The notes under the pieces were generated by a model, which saw only the letters and a list, made by a program, of their open reading frames with translations, was not told where the DNA came from and ran no database searches. 64,000 nucleotides of DNA, taken from Ophiobolus disseminans. Lineage: Eukaryota > Ascomycota > Dothideomycetes > Pleosporales > Phaeosphaeriaceae. The stretch lies in contig MU006231.1 in NCBI GenBank assembly GCA_010093685.1, forward strand, positions 62,001 to 126,000, in the 5' to 3' direction. Made by a program: the position numbers and the translations under genes. Below are positions 12,683 to 23,541 of the stretch, piece after piece; position 1 is the first letter of the stretch, and every line of letters begins with the position of its first letter.

Positions 12683-14475
12683 GATAGCAGATGTGGAGCT
12701 AACTGCGAGCGCTGCAGGGGAAGAGCAGTCGCAGGAATTCAAGGTCAATTGGAGCTTGTCGAAAACAATGTGATTTCAGGATGCACAGGACGTCAGGAGA
12801 AGGTCGGAGGTAGCGGAGGGGCCGTGTGGTGGGCAGGAAAAGCTTCGGTGGTGGGGTTGAGCCCTGCGTCTAGCGGTCTTGACGTATCGGTCGCCTCTTT
12901 CGCAGACGTCAACAATTGGAGGGAAAAGTTTCACGGCTTTCTGCAGCGAGGCCACGACGTCTCTTTAAGGCCTTGAGTAAACAGCCAGTCATCAAGCATC
13001 AATAAGCGGCCACACGTCTTGCAAAGCACATCTCCGGCACCAGTCGAAACCTACGACGCCCGCCGGAAGCTATGCGCTAACGCCGAGAGTCGCGGCGACG
13101 ACCCCACCATCGCCGTGTTTCTTTTCTGAGACAGCTTCACACGAGCATCGTGACTTTGACCCGGAGCTTCAGGATGTGACCGAGACTTCATTCTATAAAT
13201 TGTGTTCTCCTGCGGTGAAGCTTGTTTCACCGTCGTCGCAGTGCCTGAGATGCTAGCTCATCCCACGCATCCGCCGGCTGCCCCGCCTTGAAGCTCTACC
13301 TCCGAATCCGGGAGCTCTATGCAAATATTATTCCATGGCGAAATAGAGTAGACACAAGCATCGGCGCGTCTCAGCATGTCGCACAGCTATTTGAGGCTCG
13401 AAAAACTCTCCGGCTCCCCCAGCATCGGTCGCGTCAACGAAACATTGTTGAGGGCCTAGTTGCTTGACAGACTGCATGGCTTGAACATCGAGTTACAACT
13501 GTCATCTATCAGCAAGGCTGCTCGCTTACTGACGTACATCCAGCATGCTTGTGTAACGATGCGAGCGTGTGAATTTTGCCGTGGGCAATCATGGTTGTTT
13601 TGGGAGGGGACGAGTTGGTGGTCTGTTTGGTCCAATGACTGTCGCCATGGTAGACTCACATTATATATCGGCGTCCAACGCCAGTAGACTTGGGTAAATG
13701 AAGAGCTGCATAGTCGGACAAGTCGGCTAGCGAAGGCCCAATCTCGTGAGTTCCTCCGGAGAAGGCAAATCTCATGCCGCGGGCAGGGCAGATAAGACAT
13801 GCATCGTGAACTCTGGGTGGCTGACCTCCCAGTCGGTCAGTTTACACGTGTGCAAGCATCCATTAGGGCCGAAAGGGTAAGAGGACGAATGCTCAATCTT
13901 TTGAACAGGTACAGACTAATCACGTCAAACAACATGATGCGTAATGATATGGTTCAAGACATCGCCTTTCCTTCCACGAGAGAATCTTTGCTGGCGAGGA
14001 CAAAAAGCGCACCAGAGATTGCGCAGCTATCGCCACGCTTATTCCTTGTGATGTGGACGATGCAAATGGTGTGTAAATACGACCGCGAAGTTCGAGTTCG
14101 CGCTCGCAACACGGTGTTATACGGTAATGTTGCGAAGATTTGCACGACATGGCATTTGAAGTCGCACCACCCCGTAACAAAAAATGAGACTAGTTTGGAG
14201 CGGAGCATAGCCAGCACTACGCCAAGAAGTGTTTTCTAACACAAACTGGTCTCATCTTTTGGTACGGAGTGGTGGTTGCGTTGTGAGCAGAAGGAGCAAC
14301 CGCCAGTGCCAAGGCTGGAGCGGCGCTAGTCCACATGACTTAAGCGAAGCGAGCCACCGAGCCACCAGCGACTTGGAATATTCAACGTGAGGACCAGACT
14401 AACCAGCTGCACCACCACGATCCACGGTCTCGATACTCCTTCCACACACATCCCGTAGACCATAAATCGCTCGCC
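12683..14475. other. Long intergenic stretch between divergent G6PD and eL33 genes
   Basis: About 1.8 kb between two divergently transcribed genes. Frames up to 146 codons (13799-14239 on plus, 13456-13800 on minus) have no domain character or splice logic. It should hold both promoters. A TATAAAT-like element lies at about 13194. Confidence 0.5.
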
Positions 14476-14913
14476 ATGTCCGACACAAAGTCCCACCGCC
14501 TCTACGTCAAGGGCAAGCACATCTCGTGAGTGCGCGCCGGCCTGCACCATCAATCGCATCGCTAATAGCCCGCAGTTACCAGCGCGGCAAGAAGACACAA
14601 ACGCCCAGCTGCTCTCTGCTCAAGCTCGAGGGCGTCGATTCCACCGAGGCGGCACAATGGTACGCCGGCAAGCGCGTAGCATGTACGTACAACCAGATCA
14701 GGACATTGAAATTGGAGACGGAAGGCTAACGGCTTCGCAGACGTCTACCGCGCCCAGAAGGCCATCCAGGGCTCCAAGATCCGCGTCATTTGGGGCAAGG
14801 TCACTAGGCCGCACGGCAACAGCGGCGTTGTCCGCGCCCGTTTCAGGTCCAACCTGCCCCCCAAGTCCTTCGGTGCCTCTGTCCGCGTCATGCTTTACCC
14901 GTCTTCGATATAA
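14476..14913 (+). CDS. rpl33: 60S ribosomal protein eL33 (L35a/L33)
   Basis: Structural protein of the large ribosomal subunit. Three exons: 14476-14525, 14576-14682, 14741-14913, 109 residues. The product starts MSDTKSHRLYVKGKHISYQR and contains AAQWYAGKRVAYVYRAQK, SKIRVIWGKVTRPHGNSG and the C-terminal VRARFRSNLPPKSFGASVRVMLYPS, all characteristic of eL33. Both introns have canonical ends (GTGAGT..CGCAG and GTACGT..GCTAAC..CGCAG), and the very early first intron is typical of fungal ribosomal protein genes. Confidence 0.97.
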
Positions 14914-16217
14914 TTGCCGTCACAACTACTGGGGATGGGAAACGAACGGTCGATGAGCGATGAAGCGGAGGGTGACATGGCGCAAACTTGGCGAGGAACG
15001 AGAGAATGACAGTAGAGGCATTCATGCTCGGACTCTTTCTCATGGCATGTTCAGGCTGGTTCACGGTGTCAATGTTTTCGGAAAATCCACGACAATGGCG
15101 AAATCAATCAAGATTCCTCCCAAGATCAATGAAAATATGATCAAACATCGTTCGCGATCCCAATGGTGTCGTGATGCGTCCGGCTACAGCGATTTCCTTC
15201 CAGACACACTAGGCAGGATGGAGGACTGTTCAGTGGATGTTCTTATGTGGCTGACATGTATAGGGTTCAGCATCGCCGAGCTCGGCAGCACGGCTCTTCC
15301 GCCAAGCCAGCCGCTCGCATTACTTAGGTAGCGTGTACCACATGCGACATTGCAACAGCAACAAATCGACACGACTAGCTCCAGCGCATGACTTCCTGCT
15401 CCATTGTCTCCAGACGATACATATGTAGTCTGTGTCTCGCCTTTATGTATCTTCCTGGTAATCATGCCGATATTGTTGACACCGTGCTGGTCGTCGAATA
15501 CTGCTTTCCAACTTTCGTATACCACTCCTTCTACCCTAATACTTCCTAGAGCCTTCACTACGAACAAAGTTCTTCGAAGGAACGATTCTTACTGGTTTCT
15601 TTCTTAGTCAATACGTCAGACGTCCTACAACCCTGATACCCCCTTAATCTAGCTGCAGATACAAGTGTTAGATATTATAGGTCATTTGACAGCTGGCAAG
15701 AGAAAGCTCGGGTGAGGTACGCATGAAGCGGATTGCACGCTGATAGTTCTCTTCCGCTTATATACCGACTAGCTCGGATATTAATACTCAACATGCCCGA
15801 AGTCACGTTCGCGAGGCTCGGCAAGTGAGCCTGAATCCAATTCTCTACAAATTCAGAAGCCGCTCTTCTCCTTCGAGCTCGAAATACAACGACAATGCAA
15901 CATCGACTTCTTCTCGCCACGCTCCAACGACCTCTTGGACACCCAAAGACAAGCGTCCTGGGCTTCTTTAGGAAGTTCCGCCAGCGCGCGATGGTCATAA
16001 TCTTGCTTTAGCATCGCATACCCAGCGATGAGATAATCGCGAGACTCTCAGAACGTGAGCATGGAAGGTTTGCTAGGTTGTGGCGTTCCAGTCAGCAGGT
16101 CATCAACCGGCAATGCAGTCTCATATGTCATGATAGGAAGGGTGCACATCGGTTATATTAGGTATGAGCCCCCTTTTCACTCTTTGTTTCGCTTCTTTCT
16201 GGTACCTATAGAGTGCG
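14914..16217. other. Gene-poor stretch after eL33
   Basis: 3' flank of eL33 and unassigned sequence. A minus-strand frame at 15184-15567 and small frames at 15675-16050 were inspected; none shows a domain or a consistent exon structure. Confidence 0.4.
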
Positions 16218-16510
16218 CTAAACCTCCGCAATCTCCTTGACCATGGGAAACGTCAGGACTCCATGCCCTTTGATTGTAGCCACGAGCTTACCATCCGAAT
16301 CGTTGGTGGGAACCGTCTTGACCCGTATCTTGCGTATCGTCTCGATCTGGGCAAATCCATCTCCGATATTCATTTGAGGAATCTCTCCTACATTTTTGAT
16401 TTCAGTCCAGTCGGACCACTTGCTTCTGGCAAGCTCTACATCTGAGTTCTCGGCAAACAGCGCGAAGCAGAAGGAAACGTTGTCGCCCAGTTTGAGACTA
16501 CTGATGGCTT
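16218..16510 (-). CDS. 3' part of an unidentified minus-strand gene
   Basis: The minus frame ending with TAG at 16218-16220 codes for a protein-like stretch: SSLKLGDNVSFCFALFAENS, then SDWTEIKNVGEIPQMNIGDG, then a lysine-rich end with GKLVATIKGHGVL and MVKEIAEV. It has no Met before residue 50 of the frame, so an upstream exon is needed. The neighbouring frame carries a plausible continuation (GPEENEMSGQPSFFTR) separated by a one-base shift at the CCCC run 16517-16520. That upstream part lies antisense to the exon assigned to the rhodanese gene, so one of the two readings must be wrong or the genes overlap. Family not recognised. Confidence 0.4.
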
Positions 16511-16519
16511 CACAGTCCC

Positions 16520-16967
16520 CTGGTGAAGAAGCTCGGCTGCCCAGACATCTCGTTCTCTTCCGGCCCTACAAACGAAGCCAAGATTGCCAAGATCGAGGAG
16601 TGAGTCTGCTGCCCCTGCCCACATTCGATCATTATTTACAACTCACCTTGCACCGCAGAGAGAGTGGGCAACGCTCATGAAAGACCAGCGTTTCATCGAG
16701 ATAAGCAAGAAACCCATTCTCGTCATCCATTGTAGGTGCAGCGTCGATCGCACACCAGCGTTCGCGAGCGCGTACGTAAGATATGTGGCTGCGCAAACAG
16801 GTCAGCAGGTTGCGATACTGGAAGGAGGATTTGAAACATGGTATGCAGGCAATCCGGGCCTGGGTATTTATTCCCCCTTCAAAATCGAACCTGGTAGAGC
16901 TAACGCGGAGCAGTTGAACCATGGAAGGAGTGACGTTGTGATGAATGGCTGTCAGGAGTTTCAATAG
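16520..16967 (+). CDS. rhodanese/Cdc25-like domain protein, 3' part
   Basis: The exon 16661-16967 encodes ISKKPILVIHCRCSVDRTPA, then QVAILEGGFETWY, the active-site loop and C-terminal end of a Cdc25/Acr2-type rhodanese domain. The loop is HC-x5-R (HCRCSVDR), the arsenate-reductase/phosphatase form. An upstream exon ending at 16599 (VKKLGCPDISFSSGPTNEAK then IAKIEE) joins in frame through intron 16600-16660 (GTGAGT donor; acceptor in a CAGAGAGAG run), giving IEEEWATLMKDQRF. The first half of a rhodanese domain (D-x-R, GGHI) was not found with confidence. A weak candidate (VHIGYIR, about 16140-16160) would need a long intron spanning the minus-strand frame at 16218-16510. The gene may be truncated. 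Confidence 0.55.
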
Positions 16968-17157
16968 GTGCTAATCTACACGCTTGTTTTCATGCCAAAC
17001 GACGTTCTTTCCTGTCCTGAGAGTTTGGTGATGTATTGCCTATGCATGAACTACACAGCACCAAACAACAGGGCACAACTTCCTGCAGACAACTAGTTCA
17101 GCTTCCCCAAGTAAGGAAAGCTAGTCTTGGATCCGTCCGATTACACGATCGTCATTA

Positions 17158-18175
17158 GATTCGCTGCCTGACAAAATACTCAGCTTGATCAACAACCACC
17201 GGCACAAGTTCCACCTCCACATCATCCGCAGTCACAGGCTGCATCTCAAACTCTTTGCCCTCACCAAGTTCCGCAATGCTTTCGGCGATCTTCAAGCAAG
17301 TGTACCGGCCGTTCCTGCCCGGAAGCGAACACAAGTCTTGATTAGTCTTGCGGTGGCTGTCGAAGTTATCGTCCTCCCAGAAGAAGTCGAAGAGCAGGTA
17401 TATCTCTTTTGATCGGCCATCTTCGCCAATCCTAACCACCACCACGTAACCAGTGTCAAACCAGCGATACTTGGCGTCGGCCGTCGGTCATGATGGCGCG
17501 ATCACCATTGTACCAGGAGACGGGACCGAGTTGGAAGCAGACAAAACCGGGGGTGTCCTTTTCGGTCTGCGCATAGGTGACTATGTTTGCAGAGTGGGAG
17601 TTATTGGGGTTGATGTGCAGGTCAACGCCAACGGCGGTGTCGGTCACGAGGGTGCGCTCATCGTCCCACCGAGGCTCTGCGGACCATTTTAGGGTCTGAA
17701 TCTCTGGCTCCAGGCGGTATGTGATGCCGTGGTGATGTCCTAGCTCAAGGTAGGAATGGGATCCGTACGATCAGAGCTCCACGAGGTCGCCGTCTTCGTT
17801 GCCGGACTTGAAATTGGTGTTGAGGACCATGTCTAGCCATCCTTGAGCCGTTGTAGCTGCTGGTGGATCCAGTTTGTATGCTTTTGTGATATGGTCGATG
17901 AAGTCTTGCTTGTCGCGCTGGGTGGGGAGTGCGTTGGCGAGGTATTCAGGGCCTTGGTTGACCATCCACTCCCAGTCGTCGTCGGGTTTTGCTGCCTCAA
18001 GTTCACGCAACACCTCTTCCGGATTTGAGGATGACATGCTCGAAAAGACATTGAAGTTTTCGATACTAGCAAACGTGAGGAAAAATGTTGAGTTAAGAAT
18101 TTAAAGACTCACGAATCGTCCAATGAGTCAGCATTGAACCACGGATACAAGTCCCAGACATGTTGGTATCGCTTC
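17158..18175 (-). pseudogene. unidentified pseudogene with in-frame stop and frameshift
   Basis: Read on the minus strand, one protein-like frame runs from about 18175 (WKRYQHVWDLYPWFNADSLD), through an intron (GTGAGT donor near 18113, acceptor GCTAG near 18065), SSNPEEVLRELEAAKPDDDW and NEDGDLVEL. It then meets a TGA at 17771-17773 and continues in the same frame (SYGSHSYLELGHHHGITYRL, then VGVDLHINPNNSHSANIVTY, GPVSWYNGDRAIMTDG). At about 17472-17483 the frame shifts by one base (GGCCGACGCC) into AKYRWFDTGYVVVVRIGEDG and ends VDQAEYFVRQRI at 17158. Two independent lesions in an otherwise continuous protein argue for a pseudogene or two assembly errors. No start codon in frame and no family recognised. 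Confidence 0.6.
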
Positions 18176-18560
18176 CATAGTTTACCCGGAAATTATGTCG
18201 CAACTTAGGGCTGTCTGCTGGAAAGGTGAAATTTCGGGGATTTTCACTAATCTACGAGAGCTGGTGACGACTTTGTTGTCCCGCGAAGAGTTGTCTCTCC
18301 TCCCATTATTCTTCAGAACTTTTGAAAATATTTATAGTGTTGCAAAGACATACAAGCTTCCTGCTGAGATTTAGGTGACAGGACGCAAATTCTCGCGGCC
18401 TGGTGGCAGGTCGCTGTCTGATAGGGTGGTAATGCAGCGGTTAAACCTCTCTATTGGTATGACACACCATCACCACTTCAGCTCATGGCTTCCTCAATCA
18501 TCATATTCCTAGATCCATAAACACATAAACACCTGGTATTCAGCATTCATCGAGCGCAAT
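18176..18560. other. Intergenic before methyltransferase gene
   Basis: No gene seen. Serves as upstream region of the methyltransferase gene, and possibly of the decayed minus-strand gene. Confidence 0.4.
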
Positions 18561-19516
18561 ATGTCCACACAACCAAACCCCGCATTCATCGCCCGTCTCT
18601 CTATATACGACCCCACCCACATCAACATCCAGGACTCCCAAACTCTTCACCGCCTAGTACTCCTGCAGCACTGGAACATCACCACTGGCTCGAATTTACT
18701 AGAGTTAGGATGCGGACAGGGGGACTGTACGACTGTTCTTGCTTCAGCTGTGGGTGAGCAGGGTAGCGTGACGGCGGTCGATCCTGCGGATTTGGATTAC
18801 GGTGCGTTGTTCTGCTTTTCTCACTGCTGCCTATTCTGGGCCGCAAGCTGATTCTTGATCCTGGAGGTTCTCCGTATACTCTCGGCCAAGCACAGGGCCA
18901 CATCTCACATGGCCCGTTGGGTCGGCGGATCACTTGGATCCAACAATCTCCCTTGGACTATCTCTCCTCCCTCTCCTCCACCTCTTCTCTGCCTGCCCAT
19001 GACACCAAAACCTTCGATGCAATAGTGCTCGCCCACTCCCTATGGTACTTCTCTTCCCCCTCGCTCATTCTTTCCACTTTCCGTGCTATCAAGCAGCACA
19101 GCAAGCGACTTATCCTCGCTGAATGGTCATTGGCGGCGACGCACCTCTCTGCCCAGCCTCACGTTCTAGCTGCGCTGGCCCAGGCAGCGCTGGAATGTCG
19201 TAAGTCCAAGAGCGAATCCAACGTTCGCACGGTGCTGGCGCCAAAGCGGCTTACCGAGCTCGCCCTGGCGGCCGGGTGGCAGCTTGAGAGTGAGACCCGT
19301 GTGCCAAGTGGGGAAGGGTTGTTAGACGGGCAATGGGAAGTTGCTGCTTGTCTTGCTGCTTCTTTTGAGAAGGAAGTAGAGCAGCAGGTGAGTGATAAGA
19401 GGGAACGGGGTGTGGTTCTTGCGTTGCGGGATGCGTGCGAGGCAAGTTTGGAAGGTGTGCAGGGGGGTCAGAAGGAAGTGATGGCGATGGACGTTTGGAC
19501 GGCTAATTTTGTGTGA
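18561..19516 (+). CDS. SAM-dependent class I methyltransferase
   Basis: Two exons, 18561-18801 and 18867-19516, give 296 residues. Motif I is LLELGCGQGDCTTVLA (about residues 49-64), followed by GSVTAVDPADLDYG, the acidic end of strand beta-2. FDAIVLAHSLWYFSSP matches motif II/III of this fold. The intron (18802-18866, GTGCGT donor) is required because the first frame stops soon after it. This type is common as small-molecule or secondary-metabolite methyltransferases in fungi; the substrate cannot be told. No biosynthetic neighbours are visible. Confidence 0.88.
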
Positions 19517-19866
19517 GCGAGCCCGTTCTCTGTAAAAGCTCCGCACATGATCCTTGCCAAGCGCATTGATCAGCGACTCAACTTCGGCGGACCTGAAAAT
19601 GAGAGCTGGACATACTCATACAGTTTTAGGTTGCAACCTCGAAGACTACGAGCCTGCCAGCAGGTCATCGAATATCGAGGGCCAAGAACAGCAGAAAGTA
19701 ATGTCGTGATTGAAAACAGCAACTCAATGTGCCGCAGAAAGAAAGTATGTCATAAAGGATACAAGGAAGCGAATCAAATCAAGCATGAAGAACGTAAACC
19801 CCAATCCCACCAAACCACAAACCATCATTCGAAAAGAATCAAAACATCCTCAAGCCACACCAACCC
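19517..19866. other. Convergent intergenic, methyltransferase and expansin-like gene
   Basis: Short 3'-to-3' gap. The frames here are shadows or low-complexity (Asn/Lys/Thr-rich) and nothing else is seen. Confidence 0.5.
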
Positions 19867-21036
19867 TTACAAGTTCCCACCAGCAGTCTTCAGCGCCTCA
19901 GGCACAACACTAACCCCCTTAACAACAACCACCTTCCCATTCACACCTGTAACCCTGATATCCACACTATCCGTCCCAAAGCCCGCCGGATTCTCAAAGT
20001 AATTGTACTCCTGCCTCTGCGTAGCTTTCCAGCTCGCGCCGCCATCAACACTCACCTCAACCGTGCTTACACCCACGTTGGCATTCATGACCTGCACGCT
20101 GAACCAGTACTTACTCGTGCCCTCTTTGTTCTTGAGCACAAGCGGGCTAGCGATGTTGCACGGCACGAAATCCCAACTCACAGGGATTTCGCCAGCGGAC
20201 GGATCGGAGAGTTGTTTGAAGGCGTCGGCGTACAGATCGAGTTGGTTGGCGCCGCAGCTGGGACAGGAATCTGTTACCATTGCTGTGATCTTCTTGCCTG
20301 AGGGACCGGTGACGGACACGCATTGCCCGCAGGCGGAGGCGCCGGCGTAGTTAGACTTAGCGATGGCGGTGCCAAAGAGGCTGGACGGGAGGGTGTAGCC
20401 TTTGAACGAGCATTCGCCGCCGGCGGTGTTGCCGCCATAGAAAGTGGCGATGCCGCGCTTGGAACCGACGGCGGTGTCTGCCTCAGTGGCTGGCTTGGGG
20501 GTCGAGGGAGCTTCGGGGGTGTAGGATGGTGTGGACGATGCTGGTGTTTCGGATGACGGGATCTGCTCAGCGGGGTAGGATGGTTTGGAGGCTTCGCCGG
20601 CTGCCGGGGTGGGTGTGTATTCGGCTGAGAATTCTGCCAGAGATGAGGTGGGCTTTACAACTGCGCCGGAGGAGTGGTATGTTGCGTTGGGGTAGTTCCC
20701 CCATTTCAAGGAAGAAGACGCGGCCAACGGGGTCTTGCTCGGGCGCACGGTGATGGTGGTTGTGATGTCCAGAGTGCTTGTGCTAGTTACATCGACGGTC
20801 TCGATGGGCTCTCCACCTGCTCCGACCGTGACAGTGACTCTCTCGACCTCGGTGGTGGTGACGGTGCGCCTTGAGCATGTACCAGCCTTGGGCGTGGCTT
20901 GTTGCTGAACAGCGACGGGCGTCACGGTAACGGTTTCATAGTCATATTTTGTGCTAGTGGCAGTCTTGCGCTTGCAAGAGGATCCGGCGAGAGCCAAGCT
21001 CGCGAGGGGCAAGAGAGCGAGGATTGTGGTCTTCAT
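19867..21036 (-). CDS. secreted expansin-like protein with Ser/Thr-rich N-terminal region
   Basis: Single exon, 389 residues. A signal peptide (MKTTILALLPLASLALAG) is followed by about 175 residues rich in Thr, Ser and Pro, with alternating TVTVT segments, likely O-glycosylated. From about residue 195 comes a double-psi beta-barrel domain: RGIATFYGGNTAGGECSFKG, ACGQCVSVTGP, AMVTDSCPSCGANQLDL and WDFVPCN, with conserved Cys pairs and the Asp of the expansin catalytic-site region. The last about 95 residues (SKYWFSVQVMNANVGVSTVE, WKATQRQEYNYFENPAGFG) look like the second, beta-sandwich cellulose-binding domain of expansins (CBM63 type). Such proteins loosen plant-type cell walls without hydrolysis. 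Confidence 0.9.
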   Translation of the reverse strand: MKTTILALLPLASLALAGSSCKRKTATSTKYDYETVTVTPVAVQQQATPKAGTCSRRTVTTTEVERVTVTVGAGGEPIETVDVTSTSTLDITTTITVRPSKTPLAASSSLKWGNYPNATYHSSGAVVKPTSSLAEFSAEYTPTPAAGEASKPSYPAEQIPSSETPASSTPSYTPEAPSTPKPATEADTAVGSKRGIATFYGGNTAGGECSFKGYTLPSSLFGTAIAKSNYAGASACGQCVSVTGPSGKKITAMVTDSCPSCGANQLDLYADAFKQLSDPSAGEIPVSWDFVPCNIASPLVLKNKEGTSKYWFSVQVMNANVGVSTVEVSVDGGASWKATQRQEYNYFENPAGFGTDSVDIRVTGVNGKVVVVKGVSVVPEALKTAGGNL

Positions 21037-22460
21037 TGTGATTGATCTTTGGTGATGATTTTACGGGGCTGAGTATAGACAGGCTTCGATTGACGACTTG
21101 CGTTCAACGTTGATAATGACGACCGAAAAAGAATGGATGCAGCACTATGGCTTGCGAAAATGAGTGACTATAGTCAGGACTGATCAAATGAAGCGACTTG
21201 AAGAGAACCAACTTAAGAGAGTGCCCGAGGGCCTACATATCATCCAACCGTGATTACACCACGCCACCAGCCTTTCCCGAAGAACGGCTACGAAGATGCT
21301 AGTGGAAATTACCGCGAAATTTGCTCAGTGGAGAAATAAGCTCATATCTAGGGGCCTTGTCGCGGGAAAGGCACATGGTTCTCCGAAGCCGAGACTCAAA
21401 CGTCCGCGATGTTTGACAGGTTGATCGTCGCAGCCCGGTCCCTATTTGTATGGTACATCGGTCTAGATTGATGTAGCGCGATGTGGGAAGAGATGAACAT
21501 GGTGGTGTTCTGTGATGAGGTGCGAGGATTGGAGGATCGCGCTAGTTGGAGATCAAACACTCGCGAAATGACAGCGCGGGAAGTCGATGCATCCCTCAAC
21601 CTGCCGAAGAAGCCGATTGGAGAACATCACACATGGCGACAGCTGTGTTTGTTTCGATATCAATGCCCGTCGATGGAATCAGTCCCTTTAGTGTTGCGTT
21701 TTTCGGCTGTGTTGTTCGGAGCGGATGCATGGTGTCGGGTAGCTAGTTTCAACTGAAGGATGCTGTATCACTATCGGACATTTGGTTGCGCAATAGGACC
21801 GTTTGTGTGACTTTGGAGTAGTCTAGACGCTAAATTTACATCAAGCGTGTTCTCAGTAAATGACGCCGCTGGTTGGCGGAACATGTCATGAAACAGCATC
21901 ACCACAGCGGTTTCCGCCTCGACGACACCGTTGTTGTCCCGGAAGCGCTTCGAGAGTCTGTAGACAGCACTCGTCGAACTCAACGTGAAGCGGTAACAAA
22001 CGAAGTATGCTCGAGTGCCTGTAGTTGTCAGTAACACAGTCTGGGATGCGAAAGGTTGGAACCCCTACCTTTGATAGGCCGTAGCTCGAATAAATCGCGC
22101 TCCGTTACAGGTAGCTCTTTGAAGCCGTTCAATGGCGTCTGTCAGATTCTGTAACGTTATACTGGCCGGTGACTTTATTGTCTTGAGACATGTCGGGACC
22201 ACGACCTTTAAGACACAAAGCTTGCGTTGTATTCTGACGGCCTCTTTACTGATCGACATGAAGTATAGAGACACAACGCTCAGTTTGCCAAACATAACGA
22301 GGACCATGATCCTTAAAGCCAGCAGGGTCGTATCGGGCCCTGTGAAGGTAGGATGTATGCCTAGTGGCGTTTTCTAGCTGGAGGTGACAGCGCAGTGTCG
22401 ACAGATCGTAGCTGATGAGACCGGAGGAAGAAGCTGATGGCTGCTGGCAGTCACGAAACT
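21037..22460. other. Upstream of expansin-like gene and unassigned region
   Basis: 21037-21760 should hold the expansin-like promoter. At 21771-22307 the minus strand has two protein-like pieces (LQNLTDAIERLQRATCNGAR, and GTRAYFVCYRFTLSSTSAVY) either side of a possible intron (GTAGGG..CTACAG, about 22029-22069). The phases disagree by one base, so no gene is claimed. Confidence 0.35.
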
Positions 22461-23336
22461 TCACTCCATAACAATAGAGAAATTGTTCATTCCTGGCCCA
22501 TCCCTGAGCTTCTTCTTTTCTACTTTGATCGAACTTGGCGTTTGCTTCCAGCTGAACAAAAAGTAACAAAGTTTCGAAGTGTTTTTGCTGTACCGCATGG
22601 TGAAGCCCAGACTCGTCATGATCTGTAATAGAAGTGGCTCGTCAAAGTAGCGCGAGTTCTCTGTACACGGAAGCGGGAGAACAAAGAACAAACACGGTAG
22701 AAATCCTGACGATGCCTCGTTGTGCTGTTCCCCGGGTAAACGAAGAAACTTCGTGAGCCGCTTCAGCATTTCACCACGTCCTGTTGCATCCGGTACATAG
22801 TTGAGTACGAGAGACAGGGAGATGATGTCGAATCGGCCTTCGTTGTCCACGGGGACTGGACGCTCCATGAAGTCCTGCTTCTCGATGCCAGGACCCTGGC
22901 TGTTCAAGTCAATCCTCATCATCTGGACAGTGCTCGAGAACTTCGAGATCTCGTTAGTTGTTGACAGGGCGCCGACTTCAAGACACCGTAGTCGTGTGCC
23001 TGGAGTACCGGTTTGGCCACGGCCCTTCGTGTTGACTATGTGTGACTGATGTAGCCAGTCAACGAGCACTTTGCTAGAGTCACCGCCTCTGTCTTTGGCC
23101 TGCCCTTGCTTGCTTGCGGCTTGATAGAGTTTGATGCCTCCGTTCTGATCGATTTCCCGCATAATCTTATCAGCAGTGATTGTGTCGCCTCGCTTCACGG
23201 CTGCTGCGTGGTCCTTTTGTAGTGTATGGTGAGTTCGAATGATGGTCCGCGATCTTTCCGAGGTCATTCGGTCCTTTGGACGGCTGACAGGCGGTCGCCC
23301 ACTCGCGAGGGCTTTTTGGCGTTTCTTCACGGCCAT
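22461..23336 (-). CDS. bmt2: 25S rRNA adenine-N1 methyltransferase (Bmt2 family)
   Basis: Nucleolar SAM-dependent enzyme that makes m1A in large-subunit rRNA. Single exon, 291 residues. Recognised by RTHHTLQKDHAAAVKRGD, the helical YQAASKQGQAKDRGGDSSKV segment, the SAM motif LRCLEVGALSTTNEIS, acidic strand MRIDLNSQGPGIEKQDFMER, FDIISLSLVLNYVPDATGRG (catalytic loop region), LFFVLPLPCTENSRY and the C-terminal GMNNFSIV. Length and order match the family. Start chosen at MAVKKRQKALASGRPP, a basic nucleolar-type N-terminus. Confidence 0.93.
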   Translation of the reverse strand: MAVKKRQKALASGRPPVSRPKDRMTSERSRTIIRTHHTLQKDHAAAVKRGDTITADKIMREIDQNGGIKLYQAASKQGQAKDRGGDSSKVLVDWLHQSHIVNTKGRGQTGTPGTRLRCLEVGALSTTNEISKFSSTVQMMRIDLNSQGPGIEKQDFMERPVPVDNEGRFDIISLSLVLNYVPDATGRGEMLKRLTKFLRLPGEQHNEASSGFLPCLFFVLPLPCTENSRYFDEPLLLQIMTSLGFTMRYSKNTSKLCYFLFSWKQTPSSIKVEKKKLRDGPGMNNFSIVME

Positions 23337-23541
23337 GGTGCTTTCCGTGATCGTATATTCTGATGTTGATGTTCTGCTTGGAAGTCGGAGCAGAAAGGCG
23401 AGATGCTCGCTTAGTCATTCGCATCGGCGCAGACGCTCATCGCTAGCGCGCTAGAAGACTTGGCAGCCACAACCATTTTCGACCCAGCAAAACCGCGACT
23501 CCAGCGACGTTCAACGATACTAACCACAGCACATCGCCAAA

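Noticed and set aside
14080..14115. tRNA-like GTTCGAGTTCGCG
   Set aside because: No acceptor stem, A-box or cloverleaf could be built around it.
13456..14239. Opposing frames of 114 and 146 codons upstream of eL33
   Set aside because: No domain, no splice logic, skewed composition.
15184..15567. 127-codon minus-strand frame
   Set aside because: Some protein-like text but no start context, intron logic or family; not enough to call.
21771..22307. Two-exon minus-strand gene
   Set aside because: The only plausible intron leaves the phases off by one; no family support.
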